Assembly (NCBI GenBank): GCA_033816765.1
Contig: CM066291.1
Location: 3,906,001 to 3,970,000, forward strand
Origin: Nothopassalora personata
Taxonomy: Eukaryota > Ascomycota > Dothideomycetes > Mycosphaerellales > Mycosphaerellaceae
Length of the DNA stretch: 64,000 nucleotides
Direction of reading: 5' to 3'
The position numbers and the translations under genes are program-made. Below the pieces are notes generated by a model that saw nothing but the letters and a program-made list of their open reading frames with translations, ran no database searches and was not told the origin of the DNA. This document shows positions 44,729 to 54,000 of this stretch, piece after piece (position 1 is the stretch's first letter; the number at the start of each line of letters is the position of its first letter).

Positions 44729-45370
44729 TATTACGGTCCGTTACGGGTAACGTAGAAGGACCTAGCTAGACGAGCAGTCGAGCGGTCGGCTAGCTAGGTT
44801 GTACTCGACCGACTAGCTAACTAACTAGGTCGTGCTCGACTAGCTAGTTACGCTAAGACATAGCATTATATAGACGACGCTCTTTTATAAGTAGATAGGA
44901 GCCTCGTACTTAACTTATTTTAAGTATATACTATATACTATTTAGGACTACTACCTTCTGTTACGGTTCGGTTCAGGAAGAACCCACAGCCACTCATTCT
45001 TCGGGAAGGACCGAAACTGAGCAGGTCGACTTCGCTCAGACTGATCAGCTCAGTGATCAGTTCGCTCAGTCTGCTCAGTGATCAGTCTGCTCAGTCTGAT
45101 CAGTTACGCCAAGACATGGCACTATATAGACGACGCTTCTTTACGAGTAGATAGGAGCCTCGTGCTCAACTCAAATCAACACTCTTGTGTTAAGTTGCAA
45201 CCTTGTAGTGAACTCTCGTTCACACTACTTTAGAGACATATCGAGGATCGACACTTCCTAGGCCACCCACGTGACGAGGGACAAGGCCCAACCGCAACAC
45301 CTTCTTAACGTTTAAGACATTACTATAAAGAACTAAGCCCGGTTAGAATAACGTATAGCGGTTCCTAATA
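44729..45370 (+). repeat. E3 3' LTR, interrupted by a solo LTR
   Basis: Parts 44729-44958 and 45305-45370 sum to 296 bp, matching the 5' LTR, with RIP-type C/T and G/A differences. Preceded by a G-rich polypurine tract (agagggggggatag). Confidence 0.85.
44959..45299. repeat. Solo LTR, 341 bp, not RIP-mutated
   Basis: Begins TGTTACGGTTCGG and ends CGCAACA, with TSD CCTTC on both sides (44954-44958 and 45300-45304). It has TGATCAG/CTCAGTCTG repeats in the first third (about 45020-45105). The start matches the E1/E2 LTR starts but the rest differs: another family of the same group, left by LTR-LTR recombination. Confidence 0.92.
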
Positions 45371-45392
45371 CGAGGTACCCTTATATAAGGGC

Positions 45393-45511
45393 CGTAAGGC
45401 TATAAGGGATGTCGTAATATATAGCACGCCTACGATCTTCTAATCGTAGATGAACTAAAGCTTACTTTCTTCTATCAACGCTGTACGCGTCTCCTAGTGT
45501 ACGTATACGCG
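45393..45511. repeat. 192-bp repeat family, truncated copy
   Basis: Matches the first about 120 bp of the 28095-28286 copy (taaggctataaggg... acgtatacgcg) and stops exactly where E4 begins, so E4 inserted into it. Confidence 0.75.
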
Positions 45512-45972
45512 TGTTAGGTTTAGTATAACCTATAATCTTACTAAGTCAACTAACGAGTTAGGTAACCTTCGTTCGATTAAGATTTATTCTCGTCGAGTAG
45601 GAGTAGGAGGGAGAGTAGTATAAAGCAGTAGTAAGGTAGCGGTTAGGTATTAGTGTATTCTAAACAGTAAGATTAAATAGTGAGTTAAACACTTCGAAAG
45701 CTATAAGGGCGTTTCTTCGCATTCCTAAATATAAAGGAGAACTCGTCTCGCCTAGGTAGTGATCGGTATACTCGTTATGCTTAGTAGTACTAAGTATACT
45801 AAGTATACTAAGCATTTCGCATATCTACGTAATATGCGCTTAGTGCGGTTTACGTAACGGTCTAGCCTTAGGCCCCTCGGCACGTGTCCGTAGCTTATAC
45901 TAAGAGATCGCTGTTTAGTATCCTAGTTCGTAATTAGTAGTTTCTCGTCCCTAGGGACATTAAACCGTAACA
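45512..45972 (-). repeat. E4 3' LTR, about 461 bp
   Basis: Homologous to the E2 LTR without the 79-bp duplication; heavily RIP-mutated. Confidence 0.8.
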
Positions 45973-46064
45973 CTATCCCCCTTCTAGCCTAGCTTAGTCC
46001 CTTAAGCTAACTACATATAACGCGTAAATTCCCCTAACCTATCTTTTCGCTATAGCCTCTTACG

Positions 46065-46620
46065 ATGTCTAAATACTAGCGCCCTTCTAGTACCGTCCGT
46101 TGCTATCGGTTATATAAATTTATCGAGTCCGCCGGCAAAATTATAGTAAAGAAATGCTTAACCTACGAAAAGTATAGTTACGTATACAAGGTCTATCTCC
46201 GGTCCGGGAAGTATAGTAAGTGTCTTCGTCGCGGCTAAAGATACGACGTAAAGGTAACTTAGTCGGAGTTTAAGAGGTTATCGGAGGAGAAGGCTCGGCT
46301 ACGCTAAAAGATTTAGGAGTCTCGTTCTACTTAAGAGGAAGCTATACGGGCGTACGAAAAGGCTCTTAAGGATTTAAAAATCGCGAGGGTACGCGAGGAG
46401 CGTCTCCGGCAGTAGATAGATCTAATCGATCGCCGCGCGGAGGAGGCGATCGCTATCGAAGAGAGGAGTATCGAGGAGCAGGAAGCTGAGGAGGCTCTAG
46501 AGCTTCTTACGGAGGGATAGGCCGAGGGTCTTACTCTTAACCTGTCTCCCGGTACTTAGGGTACGCTCGAGGGCTTTAGTAATAACTTCTAGGAAGTCCC
46601 TAACCTATTACCTACTAGTT
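46065..46620 (+). pseudogene. E4 antisense Zn2Cys6-coiled-coil gene, RIP-decayed
   Basis: It reads on the + strand, opposite to E4 pol, and starts ATG at 46065, 92 bp from the LTR. Several TAG/TAA stops replace likely Trp/Gln codons. Cys codons (or Tyr codons derived from them) stand at C-x2-C-x6-C-x8-C-x2-C-x6-C, identical spacing to E2. It then reads KVT.SEFKRLSEEKARLR and a helix (REERLR.IDLIDRRAEEAIAIEE) closely matching the E2 coiled coil. Confidence 0.75.
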
Positions 46621-46639
46621 AAGGTGTATTGTTTCCGAT

Positions 46640-48829
46640 AGTACTCCCGTAACTTCTGCTAATAGTTTTATAGGTTTCCTTCTAGTTCCTAGGTATTTTC
46701 CGAGTCGTAGTATCCTTTCTATTTAATAAGGTATCGCTAACCCTTCTTATCTAGGATTTTCTCGACTTCGAATTCGTCTTCCGCTTCCGGCTCGAAGTAG
46801 AAGGTTTCTTAGTAAGGTGTTTCGGCGTCCGTAGGTTCTAATAGCGAAATATAGAACACTAGGTGGATTTTTACATCTCTTAGTAGCCGTAGTCGGTAGT
46901 TAATAGGTCCTCGTGCTTCTTTAACGAGAAATAGTCCGACTTTTACCTAATCTAGCTTTTTAGTCTTTCTTCTTATCTTAAGATTTTTTATAAGAAGGTA
47001 GACCTTATCCCCCTTCTTAAGCTAAGGCGCTATTTGTCGTCGTTTATTATATAGGATCGCAACCTTATCCTAGTTTTCTTTAATCTTTAATACTAAGTTT
47101 CCGTAGATGATTTTTATTACCCTCGTAGTTACGATTACCTTTTTAGCTTATAGGTATAATCCTTATTTGCTAAACAAATTCGGGTGTTTTCCGTAGTTCG
47201 CGAAGAAAGGTGTCTCGTCCGTTGTTTTAGACTTATAGTTGTTTAGTACTAATTGTACTATAGGTAGGAGTGTTACCTAATTGTCCTATACGTAGTTAAT
47301 ATAGTGTCGTAGATACTATTCTAAGGTCTAATTTGTTCTCTCCGTTTACCCGTCCGTTTACGGGTAGTAGGCTATTAATAGTTTGTGTTTAATTCTAATC
47401 GTAGAAACTAATGTCTTCTAGTAGTTAGATGTAAATAGCTTGTCTCTATCTATAATAAAGACCCTTAGGAATCTATAGTATCGTACGAGTTGATTAAGTA
47501 CGAGGTGTCTAAGTTGCTCTACATTGTACGTTTTAGATATAGGAATAAAGTGTGCGTATTTCGTAAGTCGGTCTACTATAACTAATATTATATTATACTA
47601 TTACCCTATAGTTAGGTCCTAAGATGTTAGTAACTTAGTAATAAAGTCTATCGTAACCTTATCCTATAGGCTTGTTAGTAGTGCCCGGAACTGTATTTTG
47701 CCGTATTTTACATGTCTCGCGGCTTTATTCTTCTAATAGTGTTCGTATCGTTTAATATATCGTAGTACCTTCTAGCGGAGCTATAGGAATACGAAGCTTC
47801 GTTATATTAGTTCTACTGTCTTAGATGTTCTAGGATGCCTATAGATTAGTTCGTCGTAATGTTGTCGTATATATTCTTCTTCTCGGTTCTACGGTACCTA
47901 GTATTTCCCCTATACTATTAGGAATTGTTCTTCCGTGTCCTAGAGAACACGTACTATATTATTAAACTCCTTTATATTAGTACTAAGGCTTCCGTCTACA
48001 TTTGCCTTAAGTACTTGCTATTGCACTAGTTCCTTTCCTTCTATATAGTTACTTCTTCGGCTTAGTACGTCGGCCCTACTATTGTCCTTACCGGGTATAT
48101 AGCGGATTTCGAACTTATACTAACCGAGTAGTTCCGCCTAGCGGGACTGTCTTCTTATTAGTACTTTAGTCGTAGTAAAGGAAGTAAGATTCTTATAATT
48201 AGAAAGAATCGTTAGCTTAGGTACTCCCTCCGCGTATACTCTCTAGTACTGCATTATAGCGATAATAGCGAGAAGTTCCTTATTATAGATATCGTAGTTT
48301 TGTTCCGCGGGTATTATTTTCCTTAAGTAGTAGGCTACTAGGTGTCGTTTCCTATTATACTCTTAGGTTAGATATACTCCGATAGCTATGTCCGATGCGT
48401 CCGTTTCGATTTAGACTTCTTTCGTACCGTCAAATAGTTAAAGCGTAGGCGCTAAGGCGTACTAGTCCTTAAGTGCTTAGAACGCTCGTTATTCTACGTT
48501 ACCCTATATCTATTTAATATCCTTTCTCGTAAGTCTTATTATAGGTACTAATGTCTTTAAGTAGTCCTTAATGAATTTCCGGTTATAGTTAGCTAAACTA
48601 AGGAATAATTATACGTCTTTAACGCATGTTAGTTCTAGCTATTCTCTAATAGACTATGTCTTTATTAGATCGATCTAGATTCCTATCGTACTAATAATAA
48701 ATCCTAAGAACTTAACCTCTTTCTTATAGAACTCGCATTTCTCGGGTACCGTCTTAAATCCTACTCGGCTAAGTCGTTTAAAGACGTCTTAGACTTGTCG
48801 CATGTAATCTTAAAGCGATCCTTTCGTAT
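46640..48829 (-). pseudogene. E4 pol remnant (RT end, RNase H, integrase, chromodomain)
   Basis: On the minus strand, recognisable blocks include VGFKTVPEKCEFYKKEVKFLGFIIS (RT, near 48740), an RNase H/linker region (IRYIPGKDNSRADVLSRRS, near 48100) and downstream integrase-like sequence, with many RIP stops. It begins at the RT segment VYTKGSL, cut by E5. Confidence 0.8.
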
Positions 48830-49013
48830 TGTCACGGGCAGCCCGCGACCCTTCACTGACGATGCGTCGTCCCGGCGGAACCTCGGACCTTCCGCATCGG
48901 GTTAGCGCGGCTTGGCGTTGCTTTATCTATCCGCCGCGCCTCGCGCTCCTCTTTCGTAGCTTCGTAGAACAACAACTATCTCATTCGGACCCTATGGTAC
49001 GCGCGCCCTTACA
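48830..49013 (+). repeat. E5 5' LTR, 184 bp
   Basis: Short GC-rich LTR; identical by eye to 55734-55917. The base run following it (gtttgttctacc) is not a recognised tRNA complement. Confidence 0.95.
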
Positions 49014-49182
49014 GTTTGTTCTACCTCCCTACCCAGATCGCGGATCCAGGTAAGGGACGCGTAACAACAGGAACAGACTCACAGAACCGCGCACGGCGTA
49101 GATACAGAACTCGCGACTCGCAACATCGCAACAGAGGCAAACGGATTCAGAACACGGAACACGGTAAGGCACTAAGCAACAG

Positions 49183-51004
49183 ATGCCCAAGGAAACCAAC
49201 GCACCAAAGGCCTCAGCAACAGGCCGCGTTGAAGGAAACAACATGACTTCCCAGCAGTCACAGACACAAGGCAAGCGCACCTCTCTTTTCCCCGACCTCT
49301 CCAGTTTCGACAGTCAGACACAAGGAGACGACACTCGGCGAGTCACAGTTGACACCGGTGTCGCGCTTCAGCAAGAGCTGGACAAGGCATGGAACAAAGC
49401 ACAAGACAGGGAGCAGAACGGTGAGCTTGATTTCACAGAACTCTTCGAGCCCAGGGTGGGAGAAGAGGAGGACACACCAGTCTTCATTTCACACGACGAA
49501 GCCGAACACATCGCTGCCGCCGACTTCCAGAACATCACCGCCGAAGACCTGGCCACACTGACCAAGGAACACCCGAAGACCGTCCACGATTTCGTGCTAC
49601 GAGGATTCAACACTGCCATCATATCTAGCCAACAACTCGATGTGATGCAACGCGCCAATGCACTTCAGAACAAGCAGTACCGTACGCTGTATGCCGAGTA
49701 CGATCGCATCCACGGGATGCTCAAGACCGAACAGACCGCCCTCGCGAAGATGGCCCAGGACCTTAAGAATAAGAACGCCGACACCCTCAAACTCAAGGCT
49801 GTCGAGAAGAAGTACAAGGATGCGAACGAGCTATGTCAGCAGTTCGCCGATATCACCGACTCGGAGAAGAAGAAGAGCCAGGCATTACAAGCTGAGGTTG
49901 ATGACCTGAAGGTCCGTCTGCAAGCAGCAGAGGACCAGGCACGAGGACGTCGTTCGCGCTCGCGCCCACGCTCACGCCCACGATCACCACCACCCCGCGA
50001 GACCTCACTCGAGGTGCTCCAGCGTCGGTACCGTGAGGCGGCAGCAGGAGGAGGTGGCGGAGGAGACGATGATGACGATGGCAATGGAGACAAGGACAGG
50101 GATCGCCGTGGTCGTGACCATGACCGACCACGTCGTGATGAGCGCCAAGGCACACAAGGCACGCAGCGGTCAGGCGGTGGTCGCAGCAACCGCACGCAGC
50201 AGACACCTCTCGTGGACCTGCCGGAGCGTCTCATCAACATCGACCCCACCCTCGACCGCAGCATGAAGATCGGCAAGGGTGTGCCTGACCCAAAGAAGTT
50301 CAAGAACGATGACGACCCGACTTATGACAGCTGGTACACAAGCATCCTGCTGAAGTTGACAGTCGCGACGTTCCGCACTGAACAGGACGCCCTACGCTTC
50401 CTGTATGGATGGACGGACGGTGAGGTGCAGAAGACTGTGAAGCCTCGCATCCCCATCCCCGGGCACCAGGCTTTCAACGAGTTCATGACTGGCGAAGAAC
50501 TGTTGGACTGGATGACTCGACAGTACGGCGTCCGCAACGAGGCCACCAAGGCTGCAGTGGACATCACTACCTGCAAACAGGCTCAGAAGGAGAACTTCGT
50601 CCCATTCTTCGCACGCTATTCCAAGCTGAGGGCATGGGTTGACTGGAGTGACGAGACCGAATTGATGCTGTTCCGCACACGCCTCAACAAGCGCTACTAC
50701 ATCAAGACCTTCGGAGACCGCGAGGTGGACCGACGTCTGAACAGCATGCAGGAAGAAGAAGGAAGACTTGCCAGCTCACCTTCGGGACCTCCCACCGCTC
50801 AACTATGAGGGTCGCGAGGAATTGAAGAAGCAGGGCAAGTGCTACCGATGCCGCACCGGACCCCACTTATCCAGCAATACCGAGTGCCCGATGTATGGCT
50901 ACGACGGCGACTATCGCCCACCGCGCCCGCGTAACAACAACGGAGGCAACACCAACCTCAGTTCCCTGGCCGCCGGGCAGGGAAATGGCGAGGCCACTGC
51001 CTAA
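49183..51004 (+). pseudogene. gag: E5 Gag, one frameshift before the zinc knuckle
   Basis: The first frame (541 codons, 49183-50808) has an N-terminal disordered part, a coiled-coil middle (YDRIHGMLKTEQTALAKM region), an Arg/Ser-rich stretch (RRSRSRPRSRPRS) and a capsid-like part (DDPTYDSWYTSILLKL, LDWMTRQYGV). Near 50755-50768 the family-like continuation (LPAHLRDLPPL...GKCYRCRTGPHLSSNTECP) lies in the +1 frame and ends at TAA 51002-51004. The knuckle has an unusual spacing, C-x2-C-x4-H-x6-C. A single indel is the simplest explanation. Confidence 0.8.
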
Positions 51005-51006
51005 GC

Positions 51007-54000
51007 GTGGCAGACAGTGGTCAACCGAACAACCAAGGACAGAAAGAGCATGAGATTGAGAGACACAGAGTGCAAGAGCAAGACACGGATACAGACTATG
51101 GTGAGGAGCTGAAGATATCGGCCTGCGCATTGGAGCCGCAGCAACCAGATGTACACCCTCACATAGTACTCCCAGTAATGATACAGCATGGGAAGGCACG
51201 AGGCCTTGTAGACTCTGCTTCCACCTCTCTCTTTCTCGACTGGAAGTTCACACGCAAACACAGAATACCCTTGATACCCCTTGTGCGCAACAAGAACCTG
51301 ACCCTTGGGGATGGTAAGGCTGCTGCACGTCGCATCACGCACGTAGCCCTCGTCGATGTTGATATCGACGGTCATCACGAGCAAATGCTATGCTACATAA
51401 CCGACCTCGAATACGACATCGTCCTGGGCCTGCCGTGGCTGAGCACGCACAACCCAAACATCTTCTGGGAGACCGGTGAAGTGGCACTCAGATCAGACTA
51501 CTGCTTTGGTCACTGTCTTAAGAACAAGACATCGACAACAGTCCAGTCCCTGAACCATCGACACCGACAACGTAAGGAAGCAATGAAATATGGACCAGAG
51601 CCCTTCACCGATGATCGCAGCTTCACGGCAGGAGGGGCAGAAGCAGAACTGAACCTATCCTCGATGGGCCTGTACGACGATGATGAGGAAGTCGAGTGTA
51701 TAGGCGTCACGCAGCGCGCCTTCGAGATGTACGCGCACCGACCTGGCGCTGAATGTTTCTACATACTATCTACCGGCAAAGAGGACGAAGAAGGCGATGG
51801 TGAGATCAAGCTGAGCGCAATGGCAGCTGATGACTTGGATCAGTTCCTGAACAAGGAGTTCAACCATAACCCGAAGGAGAAGCTCCCACCAGAATACCAT
51901 GATCTCGTAGATGCATTCTCAGCGAAAGACCATGAAGGACTTCCTCCTCACAGACCTGGAATCGACCACGAAATTCACATCAAGCCTGATGGGCCCCAAG
52001 AACCGCCATACCGTAAGCCCTACGGACTGGCGCCTCAGGAGAATGAAGCAGTCAAGAAGTGGGTCACCGAACAGGAGCAACAAGGCAAAGTCCGGCCAGC
52101 AGGACAGAAGACGAGCCAATCGCCGGCACCAGTACTGGTAGTCAGAAAGCCAGGCGGTGGACTGCGCGTGTGCATCGACTACCGAGGACTCAATGCGATC
52201 ACTATCAAGAACAGGTACCCTATACCGCTAATCCAAGAGACACTGAACCGCATGCACGGCAAGAGGTACTTCACGAAGCTGGACATCGTCGCAGCCTTCA
52301 ACAAGCTTCGCATTGCAGAAGGGCACGAATGGCTTACAGCATTCGCTACACGATATGGGGTGTACGAATGTCTTGTGTTACCATTCGGCCTATGCAATGG
52401 CCCTGCGTCGTTTCAGTCATACATTAACAGCGTGTTACAAGAACACCTGGATGACTTCGTCTCCGCGTACCTGGACGACGTTTTAATTTTTAGCGACACA
52501 CTGGAGGAGCACATCGAACATGTGCGCAAGGTACTAGCAAAATTGAGGGATGCCGGACTGACGGTCGACATCGACAAGTGCGAGTTCCACCAGCAGCGAG
52601 TTAAGTACCTGGGACTTATTATCACCCCAGATGGCATCGAAATGGACCCAGAGAAGCTTGAATGTATCCAGTCATGGGAAGCACCTTCCAACCTCAAGGA
52701 TGTGCAGGCGTTCCTCGGATTCGCCAACTTTTACAGACGGTTCATCGAGGCCTTCTCACGCCTCGCAGCGCCGCTGACCGAATTGACCAAGTCAAATGGA
52801 CCTAGTAATCACAAGAATCGCAGGGTTGACTGGACACCAGCATGCCAAGCAGCATTTGACGCTCTGAAGGCAGCATTCAGCAAAGCCGGTATGCTCGCAC
52901 ACTATGTGCCCGGTAGGCAAACAGTAGTCGAAACGGACTCATCAGATTTCGTGAACGCCGGAGTGCTTTCTCAGTACGACGAGGAAGGCGTGCTTCACCC
53001 TGTAGCATTCTATTCAAAGAAGCTGAGCCCGCAGGAATGCAACTATGAGATTTATGACAAGGAGCTTCTAGCGATTATTAAGGCCTTCGAGGAATGGCGC
53101 CCGGAGTTGGCCTGCGAGGCGGATGATGACACCATCGAACCCGTGAAGGTGTTCACGGATCACAAGAACTTGGAGTACTTTATGACCACTAAGCAGCTGA
53201 ATCGGCGCCAGGCACGTTGGGCCGAATTCCTGTCCCAGTTCAACTTCCGTATTGTCTATCGACCAGGTGTCCAAGGCACAAAGCCTGACAGCCTCACGAG
53301 ACGCAGCCAGGACCTTCCGCAGGGGGTGGACGATCCGCGAAATCAGCATCAGCATCAGACGTTGCTGCCGCCTGAGCGATTTCTTAAGATCGACTCGATG
53401 CGCGCAACTGTCGAAGATGCGGCTGAGGATGTTGCACCTGTTGAGAACACACCTACCGCACCAATTGAGGAAGCCCTGAACCCGGAGGCCACCGAATTCA
53501 TACCGTCCACGCAGACGCAGACAGCATCCGAGACGGAACAGGAAGCCGAACTCGAGTACAGAATGACAATGGCTTATGCCGCGGATGCAGACCTGAAGTC
53601 AGCTATCAGAGCCCTGCAGAAGGGCGAGACCCCAGCACTCCTTCAGAAAGCGAAGGTGCATCCAGTACACTGCAAGGTCGAAGGGGACCTGCTGTACGTC
53701 CGTAACCAGTATAATGACTGGAGTCTATGGGTACCAGAGGACCAGAAGCTCCGCACTCGGATAGTCAAGATGAACCATGACACCCCAGCGGCCGGTCACC
53801 CAGGCAGAGCCCGCACCTACGAGCTCGTTGCACGTGAATTCTACTGGCCTGGTTTGGCTAGATCTGTGCGCAGATACAACGCGAATTGCCGCAGGTGCCG
53901 CACGACGAAATCTGTGCATACCCAGCCACCTGGATTACTGCACCCACTTTCGGTGCCAGAACGACCTTGGCAACACATCGCAGTTGACTTTGTGGTTGAC

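Larger units (their letters stand above)
28311..45370 (+). mobile_element. E3: RIP-decayed gypsy-type LTR element with gag but no pol, split by E1, E2 and a solo LTR
   Basis: The 5' LTR is 28311-28356 plus 35375-35624 (296 bp in all) and the 3' LTR 44729-44958 plus 45305-45370 (also 296 bp). Both open with tattacggtccg, from an ancestral tgttacgg, and end cggttcctaa[c/t]a. After removing E2 the interior is only about 1.7 kb: a gag remnant and an antisense zinc-cluster remnant, with no protease, RT or integrase. CA/TG depletion and in-frame TAG/TAA at former Trp or Gln codons indicate RIP. I do not see a clear TSD. It is the oldest layer here because three later insertions lie inside it. Confidence 0.8.
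45512..48829 (-). mobile_element. E4: RIP-decayed gypsy element in reverse orientation, truncated in RT
   Basis: The LTR at 45512-45972 reads, in reverse complement, like an E2-family LTR (starts TGTTACGG-like, ends ...CCTAACA). It is followed by the complement of a polypurine tract (ctatcccccttctagcctag). Next come the zinc-cluster remnant on the + strand and pol on the minus strand. The sequence stops in RT where E5 begins; gag, the rest of RT and the other LTR are missing. Strong CA/TG depletion. Confidence 0.85.
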
